This document shows, in pieces, positions 45,022 to 54,886 of a stretch of 64,000 nucleotides of DNA. Numbering within the stretch: the first letter of the stretch is position 1; each line of letters opens with the position of its first letter. Under the pieces are notes generated by a model that was given only the letters and a program-made list of their open reading frames with translations, searched no databases and was not told where the DNA came from. Location: NCBI RefSeq assembly GCF_002251365.1, contig NZ_NPJH01000007.1, positions 1 through 64,000 of the forward strand. The letters run 5' to 3'. Origin of the DNA: Prevotella sp. P3-122 (GTDB lineage: Bacteria; Bacteroidota; Bacteroidia; Bacteroidales; Bacteroidaceae). A program made the position numbers and the translations under genes.

Positions 45022-46158
45022 CTATCTGCCGTTGATATGTTCTATTTCAATGTTTCTGATGGTCTTTTCAAGATAAGCAATTTCCTGTTCCTGTTGCTCG
45101 ATATCTGCCTCAGCCTCGGTGATGTGTGGCGCGAGTGTTCTTCTTCCCTGTTGGTCGGAGTTGTGGTATTCCCTTCTCATAACTTCCAGGTTGTATTGTC
45201 CTTTTTTCAGGTTTTGCCTCTTGGTGGTCATCTGCTTATAAAGCTCGTATGCCCTTGGTGACTTGAACTGGTTGCCAGACGTGTATACGATGTTGTCCGA
45301 GATTGGGATGAGGCAAACGTCGTTTCCCGTAGTCATGTGGGATTGGTTGCGCTTTTTTAGGTTTTCAATACGTGCTAGCGCAGCCTTGCGGTTTCCGAAC
45401 TTCCACGAGTCTGAAATTTTGAGTATTCTGCCGTAAGGCTCAATCTCCTTGTCGGTCATGTCGCCATCAAATCCAATGCGTGACGGTGTTGGTACGAATG
45501 TGTATATGCAAACCTTCCCTTCTGGTTGTCTCCGGTCTGTAACGAGCCATCCGAGCGTGTCGACATCATCAATTGCGAGCATGTAGTCGTTGGCAGTAGA
45601 GTTGTATGGCAAGCCCATGTTCTCTGGAGTGTAGAATGTTCCGTTATCGCGGTCGAATGTTGTCAAGAACAGGTCATATCCGCCCATTGACTCCTCGCAC
45701 TGGGCTCCGAAATAAAGGGTTACGCCATCGGCCATGAGGAATGGGTAGTTTACTCTGGGGAAGTTGTTTGATGAGCCAATAACCTTCTTTGGTGCTGTCC
45801 AGTTGCCTCCAATAAAGTCTTGCGTGTAGATGGCTGACTTGACAGAGTCCCCATCTGCAATATATCTTCTGTCGGCAAGCTCATTCTCATAAAGTGAGAA
45901 CACGCTGTCCCTCATAGCTATGCGTCCAGATTCTCTGTTTAGTGGAATATGCCTTATGAAGTCGTTCTTGTCAACGACCATGCTGTCGACGAACAGCAGC
46001 TTGGCCGTTGATGAAATCATAGATTTATACAGCTCCAGTCCCGGATTATGTGCTTTCTCTTCCACCTTAGCCTTTTGTTGCTTTGTATTCCGCTTTTGTG
46101 CATGAATCGGGAGAGAAAACGAAAAAGCGAACAATATAAGGAATATTCTGGTTTTCAT
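45022..46158 (-). CDS. Periplasmic PD40/WD40-like repeat protein with coiled-coil tail
   Basis: 378 residues, signal peptide MKTRIFLILFAFSFSLPIHA. Central repeats (NNFPRVNYPFLMADGVTLYF and ESMGGYDLFLTTFD) are PD40-type beta-propeller blades as in Bacteroidetes OmpA/TolB-like proteins. A helical coiled coil ends the protein. A TATCTTTG -7 box lies at about 46190-46197. Function unknown. Confidence 0.72.
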   Translation of the reverse strand: MKTRIFLILFAFSFSLPIHAQKRNTKQQKAKVEEKAHNPGLELYKSMISSTAKLLFVDSMVVDKNDFIRHIPLNRESGRIAMRDSVFSLYENELADRRYIADGDSVKSAIYTQDFIGGNWTAPKKVIGSSNNFPRVNYPFLMADGVTLYFGAQCEESMGGYDLFLTTFDRDNGTFYTPENMGLPYNSTANDYMLAIDDVDTLGWLVTDRRQPEGKVCIYTFVPTPSRIGFDGDMTDKEIEPYGRILKISDSWKFGNRKAALARIENLKKRNQSHMTTGNDVCLIPISDNIVYTSGNQFKSPRAYELYKQMTTKRQNLKKGQYNLEVMRREYHNSDQQGRRTLAPHITEAEADIEQQEQEIAYLEKTIRNIEIEHINGR

Positions 46159-46453
46159 GTCGTGGTTTTGTAGTTAATCATTTATAAATACAAAGATAAA
46201 GAAATAATTTCAGACGCACGTATGTCGTTTGTAAAGTTTAACAGAAACACACCTGTTTGTAACTGCTCAGCGATTAGATTAACGGATCTCAATAATCCCA
46301 CGCTGTAAGAGCAAAAGCATAGACAACAACAGAGGAGGGATAACGGTTCAGTAGAAATTTCCTGGGGGCTAAGTGCCCCGTAGGGTGAGTCTTTCCCCCT
46401 TTTATCTTATCCAGAATAGGACAGACTTTTCTGTGCCAGTTCAGTCCAACTCT

Positions 46454-46579
46454 CACGCAAAGCATTGCAATCGTCCACGCAAAGCATTGCAATCGTCCAC
46501 GCAAAGCATTGCAATCGTCCACGCAAAGCTTTGCATCCGCCAACGCAAAGCATTGCATCCGCCAACGCAAAGCATTGCC
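46454..46579. repeat. 22-bp tandem repeat, about six units
   Basis: Units begin at 46454, 46476, 46498, 46520, 46542 and 46564. Consensus CACGCAAAGCATTGCAATCGTC; the later units differ at the ends. Each unit holds the near-palindrome GCAAAGCATTGC. The 637-bp gap between the PD40-like gene and DUF486 holds this array, the IS relic at 46624-46716, and no gene. Confidence 0.85.
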
Positions 46580-46623
46580 TTCATTTAGGAGTCCCATCCC
46601 CATGTTTTTTCCACTGAGACGTG

Positions 46624-46716
46624 ATAACGCTTTTGAGCTTACAGCGCGACAATTACCGACATGTAGTTCAGAATTAGGATATTCAATTTTTACACATCAA
46701 ACTGTACACCCTAGTA
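46624..46716. mobile_element. IS/MITE-derived relic
   Basis: About 85 bp (from GCTTTTGAGCTTACAGCG to ACTGTACACCCTA) match the right side of the MITE-like element at 6961-7235. No other end is visible here, so it is a solo fragment. Confidence 0.55.
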
Positions 46717-46795
46717 GTTAATCAAAATCAGAAATTTTTGCTCAGAGGGAAAGATATGAGGATGGTGTTTGATTACCGTTAAGAAAGACAGACTC

Positions 46796-47158
46796 TTATT
46801 CTATAAATACGAAGTAAACTGCGGCAACAATGCAGACGAAGGCTGCGAGATGGTTCCATTGTAATGATTGTCCTTGGAAGAGAATGTTGGCTATGACGGC
46901 AAAGACTATGAGAGAGATGCATTCTTGAATGACCTTTAGTTGCACAAGCGTGAATGGTCCGCCATTGCCCACGAAGCCGTATCTGTTTGCTGGAACCTGA
47001 CAGCAGTATTCCAGAAAAGCAATGAGCCAGCTGAAGACAATTACACCAAACAGAGGCCAGTCGGAACTGACCCCTGTTTGCTGAAGTTTCAAATGCCCGT
47101 ACCATGCAAGCGTCATGAATATGTTGCTGAGCACGAGCAACAGGATGGTGTATATCAT
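46796..47158 (-). CDS. DUF486 small membrane protein (DMT family)
   Basis: From ATG 47158 (MIYTILLLVLSNIFM), 120 residues with four hydrophobic helices and the DUF486 signature AFLEYCCQVPANRYG. Its ATG overlaps the NfnAB-type stop by 4 bp; the longer open frame upstream shadows that gene. A small DMT-like transporter of unknown substrate. Confidence 0.85.
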   Translation of the reverse strand: MIYTILLLVLSNIFMTLAWYGHLKLQQTGVSSDWPLFGVIVFSWLIAFLEYCCQVPANRYGFVGNGGPFTLVQLKVIQECISLIVFAVIANILFQGQSLQWNHLAAFVCIVAAVYFVFIE

Positions 47159-49518
47159 TTTTCCCGTAGTTTCTTGTCCATATTCTCGGCAGCCTTGCGT
47201 CCGTCGCCCATGGCCAGGATGACAGTAGCTCCACCACGTACGATGTCGCCTCCTGCAAAGATATTGTGACGTGAGCTCTGCATGCATTCGTTTACGGCTA
47301 TGGTGTTCTTGCGTCCCAGCTCCAGTCCCTCGATGCTGTTTGGCACGAGCGGATTTGGAGACACGCCAACGGCCACCACCACTTGGTCGCACTCTATCGT
47401 AACAGTACGGCCTGTTACCACAGGGCTTCGTCTGCCACTGGCATCAGCCTCGCCGAGTTCCATAACGTCGAGCACGGCAGCCTTAACTGCACCATTTTCG
47501 TCTGTAAGATACTCCTTAGGATTGTGCAGGGTGAGGAAGTTTATCCCCTCTTCCTTGGCGTGTTTCACCTCCTCAAGTCGCGCTGGCATCTCTGCCTCCG
47601 AACGGCGGTACACCAATGTCACATCAGCCCCAAGCCTCTTGGCTGTACGGCAAGAGTCCATGGCTGTGTTGCCTCCACCAACCACGACAACCTTTTTTCC
47701 GAGGTTTATTGGTGTGTCGGTGAGCGGATTAGCCGCATCCATGAGGTTCACACGTGTCAAATACTCGTTTGAAGACATGATATTTATGGCGTTCTCTCCA
47801 GGAATATTCATGAAGTTGGGCAGACCGGCGCCAGAAGCTACAAAGATACCTTTGAAGCCTTCCTCCTCCAGCTGCTGTACGCTAATGGTCTTGCCTACGA
47901 TGCAGTCGGTCTGGAAGTGTACGCCCATCTTCTTGAGGTTCTCTATCTCGACGTCTACAATCTTGTTTGGCAGACGGAATTCCGGGATGCCATATTTCAG
48001 TACACCACCAATCTCATGCAGAGCCTCGAATACGTATACGTCGTAGCCCTTCTTTGCCATGTCTCCAGCAAAGCTCAATCCCGCAGGTCCGGAACCTACT
48101 ACTGCAATCTTTATGCCATTGGCTGGCTCAATATCCGGCAGCGAGATGTTTCCGCTCTCACGCTCATAGTCGGCAGCAAATCTTTCCAGATATCCTATGG
48201 CAACGGCAGGCTCTCCCATCTTGGTGTGTATACATCTGCTCTCGCATTGCTTCTCCTGTGGACACACTCGTCCGCACACGGCAGGCAGGGCGGATGTCTG
48301 CTTGAGCACTTTGGCTGCGTCAAGGAAATGTCCTCGCTCTATGTTCTTGATGAACGACGGGATATTGATATTCACCGGACATCCTTCCACGCATGTTGGC
48401 TTACCGCAGTCCAGGCACCTCTTCGCCTCGGTGAGTGCCATTTCTGGAGTCAGTCCCTTGTTGACCTCCTCCAGTCTTGTTGTCGCACGGTATTCTGGGT
48501 CAAGCTCAGGCATGACAACCCTTGCAATTGCTTTGCGCTCGGAAGCCTTCATAGATGTTCTGAGCTCCTTTCTCCAATCAGCATCGCGGTTGGTGAGTAG
48601 GGTAGTGTCGGCTTCACATTCGTCGTAGGGTGAATCCTCGTGCGTTGCAGTCTTTCCTGAAGCGGACTGTACGTTGTTGGCTGCATCTACGTGCTCCTGG
48701 AAATGCTCCATTTCCTCACGCTCCACACCCTTGAACGTACCCATTCGCTTGAACATCTCGTCCCAGTCTACCTGTGCACCATCGAACTCCGGTCCGTCGA
48801 TGCAGACAAACTTGGTCTTTCCGCCAATAGTCAGTCGGCATGCACCGCACATTCCTGTTCCGTCGACCATGATAGTGTTGAGCGACACATCGGTGGGAAT
48901 ACCATATTTCTGGGTAAGCAGGCAGCTGAACTTCATCATTATCGGAGGCCCGATGGCAAAAGCCTTGTCGATATGTGGCTCCTGCTGAATGAATTTCTCG
49001 ATACCGACCGTTACGACACCCTTCTCGCCGTATGAGCCATCATCGGTCATGATGATAACCTCGTCGGAGTGCTTTCTTACTTCTTCCTCAAGAATGATTA
49101 GGTCCTTGTTCCGTCCTGCCAGAACAGAGAGCACCCTGTTGCCGGCCTGCTTGAGTGCCTTGATGATAGGCAGCATGGGAGCCACGCCCACACCGCCGCC
49201 GGCACAGATAACGGTACCGAAGTTCTCGATGTGTGTGGGGTTGCCCAGCGGACCGACAACATCGGTAATGTAGTCGCCCTCATTGAGCTGGCACAGCTTG
49301 GTTGATGACAGGCCGACTTCCTGAACAACTATCGTAATAGTTCCCTTGTCGGTATCGGCGTCGGCAATGGTAAGCGGCATACGCTCGCCATTCTTCCCGA
49401 TGCGCAGGATTACAAAGTTTCCGGCCTTGCGGCTCTTCGCAATTAAAGGTGCCTCAACCTCGAACAGGAATACTTTCTCCGAGAATTGTCTTTTTGCAAT
49501 TATCTTGTTCATTTCCAA
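47155..49518 (-). CDS. Fused NfnAB-type ferredoxin:NADP oxidoreductase / glutamate-synthase-like protein
   Basis: 787 residues. N-terminal ~280 residues are an FNR-type FAD/NAD module with a 2Fe-2S ligand set (GMCGACR). The C-terminal ~480 residues are the NfnB/GltD-like part with 4Fe-4S cysteines (CLDCGKPTCVEGCPV) and GSGPAG and GGGNTAMD nucleotide sites. This matches the electron-bifurcating NADH-dependent reduced-ferredoxin:NADP oxidoreductase, here as one chain. Many databases label it DHODH-B subunit/glutamate synthase. Confidence 0.88.
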   Translation of the reverse strand: MEMNKIIAKRQFSEKVFLFEVEAPLIAKSRKAGNFVILRIGKNGERMPLTIADADTDKGTITIVVQEVGLSSTKLCQLNEGDYITDVVGPLGNPTHIENFGTVICAGGGVGVAPMLPIIKALKQAGNRVLSVLAGRNKDLIILEEEVRKHSDEVIIMTDDGSYGEKGVVTVGIEKFIQQEPHIDKAFAIGPPIMMKFSCLLTQKYGIPTDVSLNTIMVDGTGMCGACRLTIGGKTKFVCIDGPEFDGAQVDWDEMFKRMGTFKGVEREEMEHFQEHVDAANNVQSASGKTATHEDSPYDECEADTTLLTNRDADWRKELRTSMKASERKAIARVVMPELDPEYRATTRLEEVNKGLTPEMALTEAKRCLDCGKPTCVEGCPVNINIPSFIKNIERGHFLDAAKVLKQTSALPAVCGRVCPQEKQCESRCIHTKMGEPAVAIGYLERFAADYERESGNISLPDIEPANGIKIAVVGSGPAGLSFAGDMAKKGYDVYVFEALHEIGGVLKYGIPEFRLPNKIVDVEIENLKKMGVHFQTDCIVGKTISVQQLEEEGFKGIFVASGAGLPNFMNIPGENAINIMSSNEYLTRVNLMDAANPLTDTPINLGKKVVVVGGGNTAMDSCRTAKRLGADVTLVYRRSEAEMPARLEEVKHAKEEGINFLTLHNPKEYLTDENGAVKAAVLDVMELGEADASGRRSPVVTGRTVTIECDQVVVAVGVSPNPLVPNSIEGLELGRKNTIAVNECMQSSRHNIFAGGDIVRGGATVILAMGDGRKAAENMDKKLREK

Positions 49519-49525
49519 TCAATCT

Positions 49526-50842
49526 TCAATTAATAATCTCGCATCCCATATATGGTACGAGTGCTCTTGGCACACGAATACCCTCTGGTGTTTGGTTGTC
49601 CTCAATAATAGCGGCCACGATGCGGGGCAGTGCGAGAGCTGAGCCGTTGAGTGTATGACAAAGCTCTATCTTCTTGTCCTCGGCATGGCGATAACGGCAT
49701 TTCAGGCGGTTGGCCTGATAAGTGTCGAAATTGCTCACGGATGATACCTCAAGCCAGCGGCCCTGAGCCTCGGAATAAACCTCAAAGTCATAGCAGATGG
49801 CTGATGTGAACGACTGGTCGCCCCCACAGAGCAGTAGGATGCGATAGGGCAGCTCCAGTTTCTTGAGCAGACCTTCCACGTGCTCAAGCATCTCCTTGTG
49901 TGACTCCTTTGAATGCTCAGGCTTGTCGATGCGTACAATCTCTATCTTCGAGAACTCATGCAGGCGGTTCAGTCCGCGAACATCCTTGCCATAGCTTCCA
50001 GCCTCGCGGCGGAAACATTGTGTGTATGCGCAGTTCTTGATGGGCAGGTCTTTCTCGTCGAGGATAACGTCGCGGTAGATGTTTGTTACGGGAACCTCGG
50101 CAGTAGGGATGAGGTACAGGTCGTCAACCTCACAATGATACATCTGTCCCTCCTTGTCAGGCAGCTGTCCCGTGCCGTAGCCTGATGCCTGATTTACAAC
50201 TGTAGGTGGCATAATCTCTGTATATCCGGCAGCCCTTGCCTCATCGAGGAAGAAATTGATGAGAGCTCTCTGCAGGCGCGCGCCCATACCTATATATACA
50301 GGGAAGCCTGCTCCTGTGATTTTCACACCGAGGTCGAAGTCAATAAGATTGTATTTCTTTGCCAGTTCCCAATGTGGCTGCTTGGCCTCAGCGTTCTCGG
50401 GGTTTAGAGTCCAGTTGCCCACGGTATCAGTTCCGTCGCATTCTTTGAGATTGCTCTTTACGACGATATTGTCTTCTGCCGCCACTCCTTCAGGCACCTC
50501 GTCGTATGGTATGTTTGGAATAGTGCAAAGCAGTTCCCTTGTCTGCCTCTCTGCCTCTTCCATAGCTTGCTCCATGGCTTTGTCCTGGCTTTTAAGCACA
50601 GCCACCTGAGCCTTAATCTCCTCAGCCTCGTCCTTTTTGCCCTGTTTCATGAGCTGTCCTATCTGGGCAGCCATCTTCTTACTTTCCTGCTTTGCCTTGT
50701 CTGACTTCTGCTGTGCCTCGCGGCGACATTTGTCGAGTTCAAGAACTTTCTCTACGGCTTCTTTTGCACCCTTGAAGTGCTTTTTCTCCAAGCCTTTGAT
50801 TACGCGTTCAGTTTCCTCACTGATGAGTTTAAGTGTAAGCAT
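49526..50842 (-). CDS. serS: Seryl-tRNA synthetase
   Basis: 438 residues. N-terminal coiled-coil arm (~30-110), then a class II catalytic core with motif 2 (CFRREAGSYGKDVRGL) and motif 3 (LNGSALALPRIVAAI). It charges tRNA-Ser. It has its own promoter and ends 8 bp before the NfnAB-type start. Confidence 0.97.
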   Translation of the reverse strand: MLTLKLISEETERVIKGLEKKHFKGAKEAVEKVLELDKCRREAQQKSDKAKQESKKMAAQIGQLMKQGKKDEAEEIKAQVAVLKSQDKAMEQAMEEAERQTRELLCTIPNIPYDEVPEGVAAEDNIVVKSNLKECDGTDTVGNWTLNPENAEAKQPHWELAKKYNLIDFDLGVKITGAGFPVYIGMGARLQRALINFFLDEARAAGYTEIMPPTVVNQASGYGTGQLPDKEGQMYHCEVDDLYLIPTAEVPVTNIYRDVILDEKDLPIKNCAYTQCFRREAGSYGKDVRGLNRLHEFSKIEIVRIDKPEHSKESHKEMLEHVEGLLKKLELPYRILLLCGGDQSFTSAICYDFEVYSEAQGRWLEVSSVSNFDTYQANRLKCRYRHAEDKKIELCHTLNGSALALPRIVAAIIEDNQTPEGIRVPRALVPYMGCEIIN

Positions 50843-50891
50843 AATTAGTGTTATATTGATTTATTTCTGTTCTTCTTTCATATTTTGCTTG

Positions 50892-50922
50892 CAAAAATAC
50901 AAAATCTATCTGAAACGGCAAA
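50892..50922 (-). promoter_or_regulatory. serS promoter
   Basis: Minus strand TTTG (50922-50919), 19 bases, TATTTTTG (50899-50892), about 50 bp before the start codon. Confidence 0.8.
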
Positions 50923-50972
50923 ATTATTGCTATATTTTGTCCTTCTTGCAGGAGTTGCATGAAAGATTTGCT

Positions 50973-53159
50973 TTATAAAGTCCGCTCCAGCTTCAGGCTA
51001 ATTCTGTGTCGCCTTGTGTCTACTTCCAGAACGCTTACCATTACGTGCTGATGCAGCCTTAGTACCTCCGAGGGGTCGCTTATATACCTGTTTGCCATTT
51101 GTGATATATGTATCAACCCGTCCTGATGAACGCCAATGTCTACGAATGCCCCGAATTTTGTAAGGTTGGTGACGATACCGGGCAGGAGCATGCCTGACCT
51201 TACGTCATCAACAGTATGGACGTTGCTGTCGAAATCGAATATCTCCACCTGACCTCTCGGATCGCGTCCTGGTTTCTCCAACTCGTTTATGATATCGTTC
51301 AGGGTTGGCAGTCCCATATCGGCAGTTACGTATTTTTTCAGGTCAATGCTCTTTAGCCTTGATTTGTCGTTGACAAGCTCGGCCACTGTACAACCGCAGT
51401 CGGCAGCCATGGTCTTTACCGTGTCGTACCGCTCGGGGTGAACAGCCGTGTTGTCTAGTAGGTTGCGTGCGTTGGGTATGCGCAGGAAGCCCGCACATTG
51501 GGTATATGTGTTCGGACCGAGTCGGGGTACCTTCTTCAGTTGGGCTCTGGAAGTGAAGTTGCCGTTGGCCTTGCGGTATTCCACAATGTTCCTTGCCAGC
51601 ACAGGCCCCAGTCCGCTCACGTATGTAAGCAACTGCTGGCTTGCCGTGTTAGGGTTTACACCAACCAAGTTCACGCAGCTCTCAACAGTCATGTCGAGGC
51701 TTCGCTTCAGCTGTGCCTGATCTACGTCATGCTGATATTGTCCTACTCCTATGCTTTTTGGGTCTATCTTTACCAGTTCTGCCAGCGGGTCCATAAGTCT
51801 TCTGGCAATCGACACAGCCCCTCTTACTGTCACATCCTCGTTTGGGAACTCGTCCCTTGCATTCTTCGATGCAGAGTATACAGATGCGCCATCCTCGCTA
51901 ACAACGTAGACGTGTGGTTTTTGACCACTTGTTATGTCTGTCATGGCACGTTTGAGAATGTCCGTAGTCTCCCTGCTTGCCGTACCGTTGCCGACAGCCA
52001 CAGCTTCAATGCTGTATTTCCTTGCCAGAGTGGCGAACGCTGATGCTGCTTTCAGGCTGTCGCCCTTGGGTGGGAAGGTATATATTACATCGTGATACAG
52101 CAGGTTTCCCTGCTCATCGAGCATAACCACCTTGCATCCAGTCCTGATGCCTGGGTCTACTCCCATCACGCGTTTCTGTCCGAGCGGCGCATCAAGGAGC
52201 AGCTGCCTGAGGTTTCGAGCGAACACTTCTATGGCTTCTGCCTCAGCCCTCTCCCGGCTTGTCCCAGCAAACTCATTCTCCATGCTTGGTGTGAGCAGGC
52301 GCTTGTAAGAGTCGTCAATAGCCTCTCCCACAAGCTGTGAACATTGCCCTCGGCCATGTATGTAGCGTCTGCGAATGCGCTCCAGAGCATAGTCGCCGAC
52401 AATACTTATGTGAACATTCAGTATGCCGTCAGCCTCACCACGCCTCATCGCCAATAGTCTGTTGCCGCTGCATCTTGCCAGAGGCTCGCTGAAGTTGAAG
52501 TAGTCGCTGTACTTTTGTGCCTCGTCGGTTTCGGCCTTGCTCTTTATCACCTTGGATGTTATCATAGCCTCACGCTTGAAGGAGTTGCGCAGGATATTGC
52601 GGCATTCCTCGTCCTCGCTGACGTTCTCGGCTATGATATCCTTGGCTCCGTTCAGAGCGTCGGCAACACCGAAAGCATTAGCATCCACCTTCATTTTCTG
52701 AAGTTGTTCCCTGAATGCTTTCCCGGTTATGAGTCTTTTAGCCGTTGACTCAATGTCATTGTCACGCTGGAGCATTATGGCTGCTGCAAGCGGTTCCAAT
52801 CCTATTTCTCTGGCTGCCTGCGCCCTTGTGCGACGCTTGGGCTTGAAAGGCAGGTACAGGTCTTCCAGAATGTTTGCGTCCCAACAGTTCTCAATCTTTC
52901 CCTTTATCTCGTCGGTCAACTTCCCTTGAGCCTCAATGGTTGCCATGATGGTTTCCTTGCGTTTGCCCATTTCCTTTAGTTTCCTATACCTGACGTTTAT
53001 CTCAGTTACCTGCTCGTCAGTAAAGCCACCTGTGCGTTCTTTTCTGTATCTTGCGATGAACGGTATGGTACACCCCTCGTCAAGCAACTGAATAGTGTTA
53101 GCGATGCGCGCAGACGGGAGTTGCAGTTCCTTTGCTATGATGTCTGTGAATATATTCAT
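50973..53159 (-). CDS. tex: Tex transcription accessory protein
   Basis: 728 residues with the Tex order: N-terminal helical region, YqgF-like RNase H fold (VMGVDPGIRTGCK), helix-hairpin-helix (VSGLGPVLARNIVEYR and VPRLGPNTY), and a C-terminal S1 domain (~645-720; NLTKFGAFVDIGVHQDGLIHIS). Tex binds nucleic acid and RNA polymerase complexes. Confidence 0.96.
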   Translation of the reverse strand: MNIFTDIIAKELQLPSARIANTIQLLDEGCTIPFIARYRKERTGGFTDEQVTEINVRYRKLKEMGKRKETIMATIEAQGKLTDEIKGKIENCWDANILEDLYLPFKPKRRTRAQAAREIGLEPLAAAIMLQRDNDIESTAKRLITGKAFREQLQKMKVDANAFGVADALNGAKDIIAENVSEDEECRNILRNSFKREAMITSKVIKSKAETDEAQKYSDYFNFSEPLARCSGNRLLAMRRGEADGILNVHISIVGDYALERIRRRYIHGRGQCSQLVGEAIDDSYKRLLTPSMENEFAGTSRERAEAEAIEVFARNLRQLLLDAPLGQKRVMGVDPGIRTGCKVVMLDEQGNLLYHDVIYTFPPKGDSLKAASAFATLARKYSIEAVAVGNGTASRETTDILKRAMTDITSGQKPHVYVVSEDGASVYSASKNARDEFPNEDVTVRGAVSIARRLMDPLAELVKIDPKSIGVGQYQHDVDQAQLKRSLDMTVESCVNLVGVNPNTASQQLLTYVSGLGPVLARNIVEYRKANGNFTSRAQLKKVPRLGPNTYTQCAGFLRIPNARNLLDNTAVHPERYDTVKTMAADCGCTVAELVNDKSRLKSIDLKKYVTADMGLPTLNDIINELEKPGRDPRGQVEIFDFDSNVHTVDDVRSGMLLPGIVTNLTKFGAFVDIGVHQDGLIHISQMANRYISDPSEVLRLHQHVMVSVLEVDTRRHRISLKLERTL

Positions 53160-53737
53160 TGTACATGCTTAATAAAATTGAGTACAAATGTACATAAAAA
53201 AAACGAATTATGAGTCTGTAGATATAAAGAAATTGTTATTCTTTTGAGGAAATGTGCGAAATAAAAAAGGTTCATCAGAGAAATATGGAGTGACGCATTA
53301 TATATTATTCCTGAAGTATATTATTAACTGAAGTGGGTGAAATAGTTTGCCATAGGACATGAATACGTTTGCATCCTTGATAAGGTTAATAACCTTACGG
53401 CTGAAAGGTTAATAACCTTAAGCCACTAAGGTTATTAATCTTATCGGCTATGATATATATATGCATTGACCACGCAACAATATATTGTCACTCGAGATAT
53501 AGCATGAACCGCAAATATGAATACGCCACAGACAAGATTTACAATCTTATCGGCTATGAAGGTGACAAATACAGACCACACTGCTATTGGGTATCACACG
53601 AAATGTCGGATGAACCATAAAAATGATCTCAAAATTGAATGTTAATCATAATGGTTGTTAAATAACAAAGGTTCTTAGCAATAAGTATAGTGGTTGGAAC
53701 GTTATTAATGTTAGCAGGGGGGGAAGGATAATTATAG
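53160..53737. other. Intergenic region with a 23-bp repeat
   Basis: 578 bp between divergent genes. Three units spaced exactly 23 bp (AAGGTTAATAACCTT at 53382 and 53405, a variant at 53428) are palindromic. CTTATCGGCTATGA occurs at ~53439 and ~53548. TACATTTG on the minus strand near 53187 is a likely tex -7 box. No gene or known RNA is seen. Confidence 0.6.
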
Positions 53738-54886
53738 ATGATGAGAACAGAAAAGATATTAATTGTCATGATGTTCCTGTTATTCTCAGCCGAATTGTTA
53801 CCGGAATGTGGAGCTAAGGACATCAGTAACCGCAAAAAGGCACGTGTGTTGTCCAAGCAGGCAACCATGCTTCTCGAACAACTGTCCGAGAAAAGTGATT
53901 CTGTGACATATTTCCAGCTCGTATCTGATATTATCAAGACATCGCTGCTTTGCGACTATTATGATTGCAAGCCTGACCGTAAGGGGCGTGTCGAACCAAG
54001 GTTACGCAAAGAAAACTGCAAGCGCATACTCGACCTAAGACCAGTCTTGCTGGAAGGTGGAATGTACCATTATTCAAATAGCAACAACAGTCTTGCGCTC
54101 GAATTCTTCACTCTGTACATGGACGTGTCCATAAACAGCATGTTCGCCTCGCAACCCGATGCAGAGAAAGGGAAAGTGGCCTATTATGCGGCCCTGCTCG
54201 CATATGGAGATGGCAACTATCGTGATGCCGACCGCTATGCTGACGAGGCTTTGAAGGATAACTTCTATGCCAAGGAGGCCGCCGAGATAAAAGTGTTGTG
54301 TATGAAGCAGACCGCCATTACGGAGGCTGACTCTACAAGATATCTTGTAGCCTTACTTGAGCTACATGACATGGCTCCGCAGAACCAGACCTACTTTAAG
54401 ATGCTTATGGAGTATTTCGCCAGTCCGGGACACGAGCACGAGATGGGACTCTTTGCAAACGACGAGATAAAAAAAGACACTACAAACAAGTTCGCATGGG
54501 CCTTGAAAGGAGAGAGCGAAATGCGTGAGCGCAAATGGAAGGATGCCATAACAGCTTACAGAATGGCATCGACCATCGACACAACATTCGTCGAAGCCAT
54601 TTTTAATATTGGAATATGCTATTGCGCACTTGCCCAGGAAGGTAAAAATGCAGACGACGCAAGAAACGGAATGCTATATTTGGAAAAGTCGTCGATGCTT
54701 GATCCAAACTGCTATACGGTAGACTGGCGTGAGCCGCTTGCCAAGGTCAAGGCCGCCTTAGAGTCTCACGAAGAGAAAACCCTCATGGCAGAGGCAAAGA
54801 AAAACAATAGCGTGAACAAAGCTTCCAAGTCACGCGGCAAAACAAGTACAAGAAGGGGAAGCAAAGTAAAAAGAAGAAAAAGATGA
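53738..54886 (+). CDS. TPR-repeat periplasmic protein
   Basis: 382 residues, N-terminal hydrophobic signal (KILIVMMFLLFSAELLPECGA). Tetratricopeptide-like repeats (KWKDAITAYRMASTIDTTFVEA and GMLYLEKSSMLDPN) and a very basic tail (SRGKTSTRRGSKVKRRKR). Overlaps the next gene by 4 bp. Confidence 0.75.
   Translation: MMRTEKILIVMMFLLFSAELLPECGAKDISNRKKARVLSKQATMLLEQLSEKSDSVTYFQLVSDIIKTSLLCDYYDCKPDRKGRVEPRLRKENCKRILDLRPVLLEGGMYHYSNSNNSLALEFFTLYMDVSINSMFASQPDAEKGKVAYYAALLAYGDGNYRDADRYADEALKDNFYAKEAAEIKVLCMKQTAITEADSTRYLVALLELHDMAPQNQTYFKMLMEYFASPGHEHEMGLFANDEIKKDTTNKFAWALKGESEMRERKWKDAITAYRMASTIDTTFVEAIFNIGICYCALAQEGKNADDARNGMLYLEKSSMLDPNCYTVDWREPLAKVKAALESHEEKTLMAEAKKNNSVNKASKSRGKTSTRRGSKVKRRKR

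Noticed and set aside
46454..46579. Possible CRISPR array
   Set aside because: Units are contiguous 22-bp tandem copies with no unique spacers, and no cas genes are in the window.
46289..46603. 104-codon minus-strand ORF over the tandem repeat
   Set aside because: It is only the translation of the 22-bp repeat.
47917..48600. 227-codon plus-strand ORF within the NfnAB-type gene
   Set aside because: Antisense shadow of a conserved enzyme.
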